From: Roseovarius litoreus
Lineage (GTDB): Bacteria > Pseudomonadota > Alphaproteobacteria > Rhodobacterales > Rhodobacteraceae
Length of the DNA: 64,000 nucleotides
Assembly: GCF_900142765.1 (NCBI RefSeq)
Contig: NZ_FRCB01000003.1
Location: 124,001 to 188,000, forward strand
Reading direction: 5' to 3'
Positions 25,671 through 34,464 of this stretch are shown here, in pieces. Every line of letters starts with the position of its first letter. Position 1 is the stretch's first letter. The position numbers and the translations under genes were made by a program. Under the pieces are notes generated by a model, which worked only from the letters and a program-made list of their open reading frames with translations, ran no database searches and was not told the DNA's origin.

Positions 25671-25769
25671 ATTCAGCGCCTCTTCATTTTGAGCGCCAAT
25701 GTGCGCTATACGCTGAAGTTAAGGGGCTGAGTTCGCACTGTCCAGCCGGTCGCGCGGCGGGGCGGCACG

Positions 25770-26639
25770 TCAGTCCTGTGCAAGCCAGCCGGTGATGATG
25801 TCCAGCAGCGTGGCGGGGTCTTCTTCGTGGGCAAGGTGGCCCAGCCCCTCGATCCGGTGGGTTTGCGCATTGGGAAGCAGGCGGGCGGCGCGGGTCGAGA
25901 CCTCGGGGGAGACGGCTTTGTCCTGCGCGCCGGTGATCAGCAGGCAGCGCGCCGTGATCCCGGGCAGATGGGGCAGGAGCGCGTCGATATCCCATTGGGC
26001 CATCATCTGAAGCGTGGCTTCCACATGGCTGCGGTCGGAAATCAGGCGGGCATAAAGCCCAAGTCCCGCCTCATCCAGCGTTGAGCCCGTGCTTTCGATC
26101 AGGCGACGGGCGCGGTCTTCGTGGTTGCGGCCAAGGGTGAAGGCAGTCGCGGTCAACGGGTTCAGCGCCAGCACCTTGGCCAGCATCGGAAAGAGCCAGC
26201 CCGCGACACCTTCGAAGCGGTCGAGCGCGGCGTTGATGCCGATCACATCGGGTCGCGTGCCGTCGGGGCGTGTCATGTGGCGCGCAAGATCCAGCGCCAG
26301 CGCGGCGCCCGCCGAATGGCCGATGATGGCGTGAGGCTGCCAGCCTTCGGCGGCGCAGAGGGCGGCGATATCCTCGGACATGGCGGTCAGTCCAAGCCGC
26401 CGCCGGGTACCAGCGCGGCTGAAGCCCTGCCCCGGCAAATCGAGGGCGACGACGTGGAACTTCCGGGCAAGCGTCGGGATCAGGTCCCGCCAGCTATGGG
26501 TCGAGGCAGCGGCGCCATGCAGCAAGAGGAGCATCGGGCCAGCGCCGCTTTCCTGCACGTGCCAGTCATGCGGGCGGTGGCGAATGCGGCGGGACAGGGA
26601 ATGGAGGGGCCAACCCGCAAGGTCGCGGTTCCAGTCCAT
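25770..26639 (-). CDS. bchO: Magnesium chelatase accessory protein BchO (alpha/beta hydrolase fold)
   Basis: 289 residues. An alpha/beta hydrolase with LLLLHGAAASTHSWRDL near residue 38, ALDLPGQGFS, the nucleophile elbow IGHSAGAALALDLA and a C-terminal EGLGHLAHEEDP His. BchO is found beside bchD in photosynthesis clusters of purple bacteria and is thought to assist Mg-chelatase, but its activity is not established. The frame is open 5' into bchD; I chose ATG 26639, four bases after the bchD stop, because the family begins MDW. It is the left boundary of the photosynthesis cluster here. Confidence 0.92.
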   Translation of the reverse strand: MDWNRDLAGWPLHSLSRRIRHRPHDWHVQESGAGPMLLLLHGAAASTHSWRDLIPTLARKFHVVALDLPGQGFSRAGTRRRLGLTAMSEDIAALCAAEGWQPHAIIGHSAGAALALDLARHMTRPDGTRPDVIGINAALDRFEGVAGWLFPMLAKVLALNPLTATAFTLGRNHEDRARRLIESTGSTLDEAGLGLYARLISDRSHVEATLQMMAQWDIDALLPHLPGITARCLLITGAQDKAVSPEVSTRAARLLPNAQTHRIEGLGHLAHEEDPATLLDIITGWLAQD

Positions 26640-26643
26640 CGGC

Positions 26644-28344
26644 CTAGCCGTCCAAGGCCGTGGATACGGCGGTGCTGATGCGCGCCGCATCGGCCCGTGG
26701 CAACGCGAGATAGCGCGCGCCCATGCGGGCGGCCAGTGCGGCGGGCGCATCACCGGGGCGGGTGGCGGTGTCGATCACCACGCCGGGAAAGCCCTGTGCG
26801 AAAAGCTGGCGGGCGATCATCTCGGCGTCTTGTGTGGCCTGTGCGCGGTCGCCACGGCCATCGAGCGCCACATTGGCCCGCCCGTCGGTTAGTAGCGCCA
26901 GAGCAGGCGAAAGCCCCCGGCCGCGGGATTGCTCGGCTAGCAGGGCGGCGGCCACCAGTCCAGCGGCCAGCGGAGTGCCGCCGCCGCCGGGCATCGCAGC
27001 GAGCCGCCGCTTGGCCTGCACCAGCGATCTTGTGGGCGGTAAAAGCACTTCGGCACCGGTGCCGCGAAAAGCCACAAGCGCGACCTGATCGCGCCGGGCA
27101 TAGGCCTGGACAAGCAACAGCTCGACCGCGCCCTTGGCTTCGGCCAGACGTGCCAGCGCCGCGGAGCCCGAAGCGTCGACCGTGAACACCAGCAGCCGGT
27201 CCGAGCGGTCCTCGAAGCGGCGCAGGTGGATGTCCGAGGGGTGGATGATGACCTTTTGCGGCGCGTCGGGTCGTTGGCGACGGCGCACGGCCTGCCATGG
27301 TGCGGCGGCGCGCAAGGTCGCGACGACATCGATGCGCGAGCGTCCATCGGGATGGCCGGGGCGTGCGGGCAGCGGACGGCCACGCCGATTGCCCTTGCGC
27401 CGTGCTCCGGCGCCTGCGCCGGATGCGCCGCCACGAGTGCTGCGGCCTTCGGCGATCCGGTCCAGAAGCGATGGGGGCAGCAGGGCGCGGACAGCCTCGA
27501 TCAGCAACTCGTCGGGGATATCCATGGCGCCATCGGTGTCGCTCGCGTCGGTCGGCTGGTCGGATGTGTCCTCGGGCGCGGGTGGCTCGGGGGGGGCCTC
27601 ATCGTCCTCGTCCTGCGGAAGCATGGTGGCCCGCGTCGGATAGACGAGTTCGGCCGCTTCGCGCAGATCGTCGGCGCTGAGCGCGTCATGGCCGTTCAGC
27701 GCGGCGATGGCGCGGGCGGCGCGCAGGGCAAGGCTGGGGGCGCGCAGGCTGTCGATGCCGAAGCGCGCGGCCAAGGCGGTGAGTGTGGTCAGATCGTCGG
27801 AGGAGGCGGTGACATGGGCCAATCGGGCACGGGCGGCATCGATATCGCCGGGGGCGGGCAGGCGGGCGATGGCTTCGGGCCAGCGGATGTCGTCCAGATC
27901 CACATCAAAGGCCAGCCGGTCGCGCAGTCCTGAGGGGGCCTGTTCGTCGCTGTCGATCCCCTCATCCAGCAGGATCAGGCCATGTCCGCGCGCGGCATCG
28001 AGGATCTGGCCAAGACGAGCCGCAAGGCCCGGTGCGGCGCGTTCGGCCATGGGAAGGATCAACAAGGCCGGCGTTTCGGCCAGCCCGGGGTCCAGCACAA
28101 GACGCCCCTCGGCCAATGTGGCGGCAATGTCAGGGCCGCCGAAAAGTTGTGTGTCCGAAATCTCGGGGTGGATGCGCCGTTGCGTCATCGGCAGCCGGGT
28201 GATCGCCTCTTCGAAGACCTGTCGCACCGGACCGCAGCGCGCCCGCAGGGTCAGCCCGCGCAGCCCCGTCGGGTCCACCGCCAACAGCGCCAGCGCGCGA
28301 AGGCCGCGCGACCAGGCCGAGGCGGGCGCAGGCGCGTCGGTCAT
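26644..28344 (-). CDS. bchD: Magnesium-chelatase subunit BchD
   Basis: 566 residues. The N-terminal half is a degenerate AAA+ module resembling BchI. An acidic, proline-rich linker (EDDEAPPEPPAPEDTSD, around residues 245-265) leads to a C-terminal von Willebrand A/integrin I domain with the MIDAS motif DASGS near residue 390. BchD forms a ring complex with BchI that drives BchH to insert Mg2+ into protoporphyrin IX. Its ATG overlaps the bchI stop (ATGA). Confidence 0.96.
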   Translation of the reverse strand: MTDAPAPASAWSRGLRALALLAVDPTGLRGLTLRARCGPVRQVFEEAITRLPMTQRRIHPEISDTQLFGGPDIAATLAEGRLVLDPGLAETPALLILPMAERAAPGLAARLGQILDAARGHGLILLDEGIDSDEQAPSGLRDRLAFDVDLDDIRWPEAIARLPAPGDIDAARARLAHVTASSDDLTTLTALAARFGIDSLRAPSLALRAARAIAALNGHDALSADDLREAAELVYPTRATMLPQDEDDEAPPEPPAPEDTSDQPTDASDTDGAMDIPDELLIEAVRALLPPSLLDRIAEGRSTRGGASGAGAGARRKGNRRGRPLPARPGHPDGRSRIDVVATLRAAAPWQAVRRRQRPDAPQKVIIHPSDIHLRRFEDRSDRLLVFTVDASGSAALARLAEAKGAVELLLVQAYARRDQVALVAFRGTGAEVLLPPTRSLVQAKRRLAAMPGGGGTPLAAGLVAAALLAEQSRGRGLSPALALLTDGRANVALDGRGDRAQATQDAEMIARQLFAQGFPGVVIDTATRPGDAPAALAARMGARYLALPRADAARISTAVSTALDG

Positions 28345-29345
28345 CCCAGCACATCCGCCACGCAGCGCGCGACGCGGGCGCCCGATCCGGCCTCGTCCAG
28401 AGGATCGCGGCGCAGACGGTGGCTGAGCGCCAGAGGCGCCACGGCGCGCAGGTGATCGCGGCTGACGGTATCGGCGCCCTCATAGGCGGCAAGCGCGCGG
28501 GCGGCGCGCAGTAGCGTCAACTCGCCGCGCAGACCGTCGGCACCAAGGGCCACGCACAGCTTGGCGCAATCGCGCAGGATGGCATCACCAGCTTCCGTGC
28601 TGTCCAATGTGGCGCGGGCCGACAGGATACGGTCGCGGATCGCGGCATCCTTGTCCTGCCATGCGGCAAGGAAAGCGTCAGGGGTCATGTCGAAGGCGTC
28701 ACGACGGCGGATCACCTCGATCCGTTCGTCGATATCGGTTGGCGAGGTCACCTCGACCGAGAGGCCGAAGCGGTCCAGAAGCTGGGGACGCAATTCGCCC
28801 TCTTCGGGGTTGCCCGAGCCGACCAGCACGAAGCGTGCGGGATGGCGGATCGACAGCCCCTCGCGCTCGACAACGTTTTCGCCGGATTGGGCCACGTCGA
28901 GCAACAGGTCGACGATGTGATCCTCAAGCAGATTGACCTCGTCGATATAGAGATAGCCGCGATTGGCGCGCGCCAGAAGGCCCGGCTGAAACGCCTTTTC
29001 GCCTTGGGTCAGCGCGCGCTCGATATCCAGAGCGCCGGTCACACGATCTTCGGTCACGCCAAGCGGCAGGTCGATCACCGGGGTGGGGCGCTCGATGGTG
29101 TCGGTCGTCGTGATCCCGGCCCAGTCGGGGCAGTCGGCGGCGGTGGCGGCATTGACCGGACAGCCCTTGATCGCCGTGATCGGAGGCAGGAGGGCGGCCA
29201 GAGACCGGACAGCGGTGGATTTGCCCGTGCCGCGGTCGCCGAACACCAGCACGCCGCCCAGACGGGGTTCGATCGCGGTCAGGATCATGGCCAGTTTCAT
29301 CTGCTCCTGGCCGACGATGGCGGAAAACGGGAAAGCTGCTGTCAT
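28341..29345 (-). CDS. bchI: Magnesium-chelatase ATPase subunit BchI
   Basis: 334 residues, an AAA+ ATPase. FPFSAIVGQEQMKLAMIL is at the N-terminus, Walker A GDRGTGKST near residue 40, Walker B LYIDEVNLLEDH near residue 135 and the arginine-finger/sensor region LVGSGNPEEGELRPQLLDRF. It hydrolyses ATP to power Mg2+ insertion by BchH with BchD. ATG 29345 overlaps the crtA stop by four bases; an apparent extension upstream would lie inside crtA. Confidence 0.97.
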   Translation of the reverse strand: MTAAFPFSAIVGQEQMKLAMILTAIEPRLGGVLVFGDRGTGKSTAVRSLAALLPPITAIKGCPVNAATAADCPDWAGITTTDTIERPTPVIDLPLGVTEDRVTGALDIERALTQGEKAFQPGLLARANRGYLYIDEVNLLEDHIVDLLLDVAQSGENVVEREGLSIRHPARFVLVGSGNPEEGELRPQLLDRFGLSVEVTSPTDIDERIEVIRRRDAFDMTPDAFLAAWQDKDAAIRDRILSARATLDSTEAGDAILRDCAKLCVALGADGLRGELTLLRAARALAAYEGADTVSRDHLRAVAPLALSHRLRRDPLDEAGSGARVARCVADVLG

Positions 29346-29983
29346 GTCTGTCCTGAGAGTTTTGCAAGCGGTTGGCCGCCATTCCATGTGCCACGTGTAT
29401 CGAGCACTCGGAAGCGGGCGTAAAGTTCTTCGCGAAACCAGTTGCCGTCGCGAACGGCACGGATGGCGCGGGCATGGGGGCCGTCATGACGCGCAAAGGC
29501 GGCCATGGCGTCGGCATCGGGCCAGATCGAGAAGGTGATCTGATGCAGCAGGGGCACCTCGCCGATACCGATCTTGAAGGCGACATTCGGATCGTGCCCG
29601 ATCACCGCGCTGATATCGGGCACCCGCCGCCAGAACCGCAACGCCGCCGAAGGGCGCACGGTGGCGCGGGTGAGGGCCGCCAATGCGCCGGTGTCCTGAT
29701 GGTGGTCCGATTGAAACGGGACCACGCCCGACCAGTTCCCACGTACGGAAGTCGGTCCGAGAAATACGCTCCAGGCCTCAATGGCGCGGCGTTCGTAGCG
29801 GCGGAAGATCGCGGCATCGCGGGTTTGCTTGCGGGCGGTTTCGAGATCGGGCCATGTCGCGAGAATCGCATAAACAGCGGTGTTGGGCACGGGGGTGAAG
29901 CCTTCGCCGGTGCCCGAACCGCAGAGCTTCCAGAAGCCGATGCCGTCAACGCGCGGCAGTGACAACCGCGCAAATCCCATCAT
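29342..29983 (-). CDS. crtA: Spheroidene monooxygenase CrtA (start uncertain)
   Basis: 213 residues from the first ATG. CrtA signatures include FWKLCGSGTGEGFTPVPN near residue 18, FKIGIGEVPLLHQITFSIWPDA, and DGNWFREELYARFRVLDT. CrtA oxidises spheroidene to spheroidenone with O2, the aerobic end of the pathway. In the same frame, upstream of ATG 29983, codons from 30046 encode QTVSLSFYRF, the conserved family N-terminus, which should follow Met. The codon in that place (30049-30047) is ATA, with GGAG seven bases before it, and TAA closes the frame at 30080. So the protein probably starts at ATA 30049 (235 residues), or else it is N-terminally short. It is divergent from crtI with two PpsR boxes between. 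Confidence 0.93.
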   Translation of the reverse strand: MMGFARLSLPRVDGIGFWKLCGSGTGEGFTPVPNTAVYAILATWPDLETARKQTRDAAIFRRYERRAIEAWSVFLGPTSVRGNWSGVVPFQSDHHQDTGALAALTRATVRPSAALRFWRRVPDISAVIGHDPNVAFKIGIGEVPLLHQITFSIWPDADAMAAFARHDGPHARAIRAVRDGNWFREELYARFRVLDTRGTWNGGQPLAKLSGQT

Positions 29984-30070
29984 GGCGAAGGCCCATAAAC
30001 GGTCGGCGCCTGAGGAAAAACGATAAAAACTGAGGCTGACGGTTTGTATGGGGCGGCTCCTGCGTGGTCT

Positions 30071-30088
30071 TGTTGGTGATTATTGACA
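30071..30088. promoter_or_regulatory. PpsR/CrtJ box, crtA side of the crtA-crtI promoter region
   Basis: TGTTGGTGATTATTGACA is an exact TGT-N12-ACA palindrome, the recognition site of the PpsR/CrtJ repressor known from Rhodobacter. It lies 22 bases upstream of the proposed ATA start of crtA and 38 bases from a second box. Confidence 0.75.
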
Positions 30089-30125
30089 CGGTTTTAGGGT
30101 CGTGAAAAGGGCTGCACGTCGAGAT

Positions 30126-30143
30126 TGTCAACTAAACTAGACA
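30126..30143. promoter_or_regulatory. PpsR/CrtJ box, crtI side
   Basis: TGTCAACTAAACTAGACA, an exact TGT-N12-ACA palindrome. Its sequence is almost the same as the first box before bchC (TGTAAACTAAACTTGACA), supporting a common regulator. It should govern crtI and probably crtA. Confidence 0.85.
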
Positions 30144-30207
30144 CGTGTAGTCTTGGCGTATGTTGACACGCGTTGATCCTGAGCTGAGCAAGCAGGTGGC
30201 CGGGGCC

Positions 30208-31713
30208 ATGAAGCCCCATGCCATCATCATCGGGGCGGGCCTTGGCGGGCTGGCTTCTGCCATGAGGTTGGGGGCGAAAGGATATCGCGTCACGGTTCTC
30301 GACAGGCTCGATTCGCCCGGTGGGCGCGGCTCGTCGATCACCCAGAACGGCCATCGCTTCGATCTGGGGCCGACGATCGTCACGGTGCCGCAGGTGTTTC
30401 GCGAGTTGTGGGCGGCCTGCGGGCGGGACTTCGACGCCGATGTCGATCTGCGCGCTCTCGATCCTTTCTATGAAATCCGCTGGCCTGATGGCAGCCATTT
30501 CACCGCACGTCAGGATGACGCCGCGATGAAGGCCGAGGTGGCGCGCCTGTCGCCCGGTGATCTGAAGGGCTATGAGAAATTTCTGGCCGACAGCGAGCGG
30601 CGCTACTGGGTCGGGTTCGAGGATCTGGGCCGGCGCTCGATGCACAAGCTGTGGGATCTGATCAAGGTTCTGCCGACCTTTGCGATGCTGCGCGCCGATC
30701 GCTCGGTCGCCGCTCACGCCGCGATGCGTGTCAAGGACGAGCGCCTGCGCATGGCGCTGTCGTTCCATCCGCTGTTCATCGGCGGCGATCCGTTCAATGT
30801 CACATCGATGTATGCGCTGGTCAGTCATCTGGAAAAGGCCTTTGGCGTGCATTACGCCATGGGCGGCGTCGATGCGATTGCCCGGGCCATGGTGCGGGTG
30901 ATCGAGGATCAGGGCGGCATCATGCGCCAGAATGCCGAAGTCGATGAGATCCTGCTCAAGGCGGGGCGTGCGCGGGGCGTGCGCCTGACCGGTGGCGAGA
31001 TCGTGACTGCCGATATCGTGGTGTCGAACGCCGATGCGGGCCACACCTATGACCATCTGCTGCGCAATCACCGCAAACGCCGCTGGACGCCGGCGCGGCT
31101 GAAACGCTCGAGATGGTCCATGGGGCTCTTCGTTTGGTATTTCGGTACCAAAGGCACGTCCGAGATGTGGCCCGATGCGGGCCATCACACGATCTTGAGC
31201 GGTCCGCGTTATGAGGGGCTGGTCCGCGACATCTTTCGGACGGGCGTTCTGGCCGATGACATGAGCCTTTATGTCCACCGGCCCAGTGTGACCGATCCCG
31301 GCGTGGCCCCGGAGGGCGGTGATACGTTCTACGCGCTCAGTCCTGTGCCGCATCTGGGCCATGCCAATCCCGTTGACTGGTCCGAAATGGAAGAAACCTA
31401 TCGCCAGAAGGTGCAGTCGGTTCTTGAGGAACAGCTTTTGCCGGGTCTGGGCGATCATCTGTCGGCGTCATGCGTGTTCACGCCGGACACGTTCCGAGAT
31501 CGCTATCTCAGCCCTTATGGGACCGGCTTCTCGATCGAGCCGCGCATCCTGCAGAGCGCATGGTTCCGCCCGCATAATGTGAGCGAAGAGGCCAAGGGCC
31601 TTTACCTCGTGGGGGCGGGCACACATCCCGGCGCAGGCCTGCCGGGCGTGATTTCCAGCGCCGAGGTACTGGATCAACTGGTGCCCGATCCGCAAACGGT
31701 GATGCCGTCATGA
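30208..31713 (+). CDS. crtI: Phytoene desaturase CrtI
   Basis: 501 residues. An FAD-binding Rossmann motif (IIGAGLGGLASAMRLG, residues 8-23), the CrtI segments PGGRGSSITQNGHRFDLGPT, RWSMGLFVWYFGTKGT and the C-terminal flavin motif LVGAGTHPGAGLPGVISSAE. It introduces three double bonds into phytoene to give neurosporene in spheroidene producers (the count is from family knowledge). I started at ATG 30208; the in-frame ATG at 30160 would add 16 non-conserved residues. It overlaps crtB by four bases. Confidence 0.97.
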   Translation: MKPHAIIIGAGLGGLASAMRLGAKGYRVTVLDRLDSPGGRGSSITQNGHRFDLGPTIVTVPQVFRELWAACGRDFDADVDLRALDPFYEIRWPDGSHFTARQDDAAMKAEVARLSPGDLKGYEKFLADSERRYWVGFEDLGRRSMHKLWDLIKVLPTFAMLRADRSVAAHAAMRVKDERLRMALSFHPLFIGGDPFNVTSMYALVSHLEKAFGVHYAMGGVDAIARAMVRVIEDQGGIMRQNAEVDEILLKAGRARGVRLTGGEIVTADIVVSNADAGHTYDHLLRNHRKRRWTPARLKRSRWSMGLFVWYFGTKGTSEMWPDAGHHTILSGPRYEGLVRDIFRTGVLADDMSLYVHRPSVTDPGVAPEGGDTFYALSPVPHLGHANPVDWSEMEETYRQKVQSVLEEQLLPGLGDHLSASCVFTPDTFRDRYLSPYGTGFSIEPRILQSAWFRPHNVSEEAKGLYLVGAGTHPGAGLPGVISSAEVLDQLVPDPQTVMPS

Positions 31714-32756
31714 TCGATCCGCGCGACATGGAGCATTGCGTCGAGGCGATCCGGCATGGGTCTTTGTCTTTCCATGCGGCGTCCCGGCTGTTGCCGCGCT
31801 CTCTGCGTGATCCGGCATTGGCGCTTTATGCGTTTTGCCGGCTGGCCGATGATGCGGTGGATTTGCACGATGCCAAGGCAGATGCGGTCCTTTCGCTGCA
31901 TGAGCGGCTGGACAAGGCCTATGCGGGGCGGCCGCGCAATGCGCCGGCGGATCGCGCCTTTACCGCCGTGATCGAGGATTTCGACATGCCGCGCGCCTTG
32001 CCCGAGGCGTTGCTGGAGGGGCTTGCATGGGATGCCGGTGGCCGGCGTTATGCCAGCCTGTCGGAGCTGCGCGCCTATTCGGCGCGGGTGGCGTCGGCGG
32101 TTGGAGTGATGATGTGCGTGTTGATGCGCGTGCGGGATCGCGATGCGCTGGCCCGGGCCTGCGATCTGGGCGTTGCGATGCAGCTGACCAATATCGCCCG
32201 TGACGTGGGTGAGGATGCCCGCGAGGGCCGGCTTTACATGCCGACCGAATGGATGGAGCAGGAGGGCCTGGCGCCCGAGGCGTTTCTGGAATCGCCGCGC
32301 CCCTGTCCCGAGATGGCCACCATGGTCCGGCGCCTGCTGCGTGAGGCGGATGATCTGTATGTGCGCGGGGCGTCGGGGATCGCCGCGCTGCCCCTGGCAT
32401 GCCGTCCGGGCATTTTCGCCGCGCGGCATATCTATGCCGGGATCGGCGGACAGGTGCGTGCGGCGGGGCACGATTCGATTTCGCGCCGTGCACGCACGGG
32501 GGGCTGGCAGAAGATGGGCTGGCTTGGTCTGTCGATCCTGCAGGCGGGCGGCTCGGTCGTCATGCCCGGATCGCCCCTGATCTATGCGCAGCCCTTGCCG
32601 GAAACGGTATTTCTGGTCGAAGCGGCGGCGGATGCCAAGCCTGCGACCGATTGGAGCGAGACGCTTTACGAAACTCTGGCCGAGCTTAAGTCAAAGGACA
32701 AGGAGCGCCGTATGGCGTTGCCCCGGACGGGTGCGCAGGTTAGAGAGACCGCATGA
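31710..32756 (+). CDS. crtB: Phytoene synthase CrtB
   Basis: 348 residues of the squalene/phytoene synthase family. The first aspartate motif is DDAVD (about residues 49-53) and the second is NIARDVGEDAREGRLYMP near residue 162, which bind Mg2+-diphosphate. It condenses two GGPP to phytoene. ATG overlaps the crtI stop (ATGA), and its own stop overlaps the tspO start, so crtI-crtB-tspO are coupled. Confidence 0.97.
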   Translation: MIDPRDMEHCVEAIRHGSLSFHAASRLLPRSLRDPALALYAFCRLADDAVDLHDAKADAVLSLHERLDKAYAGRPRNAPADRAFTAVIEDFDMPRALPEALLEGLAWDAGGRRYASLSELRAYSARVASAVGVMMCVLMRVRDRDALARACDLGVAMQLTNIARDVGEDAREGRLYMPTEWMEQEGLAPEAFLESPRPCPEMATMVRRLLREADDLYVRGASGIAALPLACRPGIFAARHIYAGIGGQVRAAGHDSISRRARTGGWQKMGWLGLSILQAGGSVVMPGSPLIYAQPLPETVFLVEAAADAKPATDWSETLYETLAELKSKDKERRMALPRTGAQVRETA

Positions 32757-33229
32757 TCTGGCTTTATTTCGGAATTTTCCTTGCTGCGTGCTTCGCGGCA
32801 GGCTCGACCGGTGGGCTTTTTCCGCCGGGCAAATGGTATGACGCGCTGCAAAAGCCAAGCTGGACACCACCCAATTGGCTTTTCCCCGTGGCGTGGACCC
32901 TGCTTTATCTGTGCATGGCGGGGGCGGGTGCTCGGGTTGCCGTCAGCCCCGATAACGGGCTTGCGATGGCGCTGTGGTCGCTGCAAATCGCCCTGAACGG
33001 TCTCTGGACGCCGGTCTTTTTCGGGCTGCGGCGGATGAAACTCGGGCTGATCGTGCTGAGCGCGCTTTGGGCGGCCGTGGCCGCCACGATGGTGGCCCTT
33101 TGGCAGGTGGACTGGATCGCGGGGGCGCTGTTCGTGCCCTATCTGTGCTGGGTGTCAGTGGCAGGCGCGCTGAATTTTTCGGTGTTGCGCCTCAACCCCG
33201 ATGCAAAACCCGCACGCGAAGAGGCCTGA
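32753..33229 (+). CDS. tspO: Tryptophan-rich sensory/translocator protein TspO
   Basis: 158 residues with five hydrophobic segments and the TspO/MBR features: a WYDALQKPSWTPPNWLFPVAW loop near residue 28 and LNGLWTPVFFGLRR near residue 85. Rhodobacter TspO sits in the membrane, binds porphyrins and down-regulates photosynthesis genes when oxygen is high. Its location after crtIB matches Rhodobacter sphaeroides. It converges with crtC, 11 bases away. Confidence 0.96.
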   Translation: MIWLYFGIFLAACFAAGSTGGLFPPGKWYDALQKPSWTPPNWLFPVAWTLLYLCMAGAGARVAVSPDNGLAMALWSLQIALNGLWTPVFFGLRRMKLGLIVLSALWAAVAATMVALWQVDWIAGALFVPYLCWVSVAGALNFSVLRLNPDAKPAREEA

Positions 33230-33240
33230 GCCGGGCCTTT

Positions 33241-34464
33241 TCAGTCGCTGAACCGCCAACCCGGACGCCGCGGCACCCGCACGGCAAGCATCGGCTTGAG
33301 CAGCGGTGACCGGAACCGGGTGAGGTCCAGCGCCTCGTGCACGCCCACCGTTTCCTCGCCATCGATGCAGGTGCGCACTGCCGAGCGGCAATAGAACGGC
33401 GCATCCAGCATCGCCTTGACCTGTTGCGGCTGGTAGCCTGGATCAGCCCGCGTGTCGCGCGCCACCGCCCAGAGGCTTCGGCGGAACGGGGTCTTGGGCG
33501 GAGGGCTGTCGATCGCCTCGGCGCGGCCTGCGGCATCGAACCGGATCCCGACCCCCAACTCGCTGCCATCGAGGCGCTTTGCATCATAGAAACAGGTGCT
33601 TCCGCCGCCGGTCGGATAGCGGCCCCATGTCCAGTGACTGAAATCCTGCTCAAGCGCGCGGGTGCCGAAATTGGCATCGAAATAGCCATGCCCCGTCCAT
33701 GTCCAGCCCGGCGCATCGAGATTGACCTCGATGTCACATGTCGGCGCGAAGGGCCGCCAGATATGGGCGCCATCCGGGGTCAGAGGCATTTCCACCGAGG
33801 TGAGTGCCGACGGGATGACCCTGATTTGGCCCCGCACCCGCGAGATCATCGGCGGTGACGAGATTTCATTGATATCGATCACCAGCGCGTTGCCCTGCCA
33901 GCGCAGTGACGAGGGGCCGACGGTAAACTCGGTTTCGGTCTGGCGAAGGGCGGCGCGGCCACGGTCGGTCATGGTGAAGCGCCCGCCGGGTCCGTAGGTC
34001 GCGACATTGATGCAGACATTGTTGTCCGGCGAACGGCGGCCTGACCACGCATACCAGGGCGAAAAGACCGACCCTATGAACGCGATGACACTGAGGGCGC
34101 GGGTGCCGTCGTCGCTGATCCCGTCGATATACCACCATGCGTAGCCATTGGCCGGGACGTCGAGGTTGAAGTTCGGTCGCTCAAGATCGCCGCGGCCGCG
34201 TGCCGGCCTGAGAGGGTCGCCATCGGGACGCCCGCCCCCGGATGCGTTCCGCCCCCCGCCAGATACAGTCCCGGTATGGGGCTGCGCGCGGTGGGGCGCT
34301 GAAAGGCCGCTGTCATGCCATGCGGGCTCTGCCCGTAAAGGGATCCGAGCGAGGCTGGAAACAGCCGGTCGAAGCCCTGTGGCGTTGTCAGGGCCTCTGG
34401 CCCCGGGATCGGATCGAAGCTCAGTCCGAAGCGGACCAGCGTCTGGAATGTGCGTGTCCGGCAT
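33241..34464 (-). CDS. crtC: Hydroxyneurosporene synthase / carotenoid 1,2-hydratase CrtC (start uncertain)
   Basis: The conserved CrtC part begins near 34187 with NFNLDVPANGYAWWYIDG, then VIAFIGSVFSPWYAWSGRR, YGPGGRFTMTDRGR, and GHGYFDANFGTRALEQDFSHW. CrtC adds water to neurosporene or related carotenes. Upstream of this segment the frame has no ATG, GTG or TTG until ATG 34464, which would give 407 residues and a 391-base overlap with crtD; the extra ~90 N-terminal residues are not CrtC-like. Even the conserved part overlaps the crtD 3' end by about 110 bases. The true start may be non-canonical. Coordinates follow the only ordinary start codon. Confidence 0.88.
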   Translation of the reverse strand: MPDTHIPDAGPLRTELRSDPGARGPDNATGLRPAVSSLARIPLRAEPAWHDSGLSAPHRAQPHTGTVSGGGRNASGGGRPDGDPLRPARGRGDLERPNFNLDVPANGYAWWYIDGISDDGTRALSVIAFIGSVFSPWYAWSGRRSPDNNVCINVATYGPGGRFTMTDRGRAALRQTETEFTVGPSSLRWQGNALVIDINEISSPPMISRVRGQIRVIPSALTSVEMPLTPDGAHIWRPFAPTCDIEVNLDAPGWTWTGHGYFDANFGTRALEQDFSHWTWGRYPTGGGSTCFYDAKRLDGSELGVGIRFDAAGRAEAIDSPPPKTPFRRSLWAVARDTRADPGYQPQQVKAMLDAPFYCRSAVRTCIDGEETVGVHEALDLTRFRSPLLKPMLAVRVPRRPGWRFSD

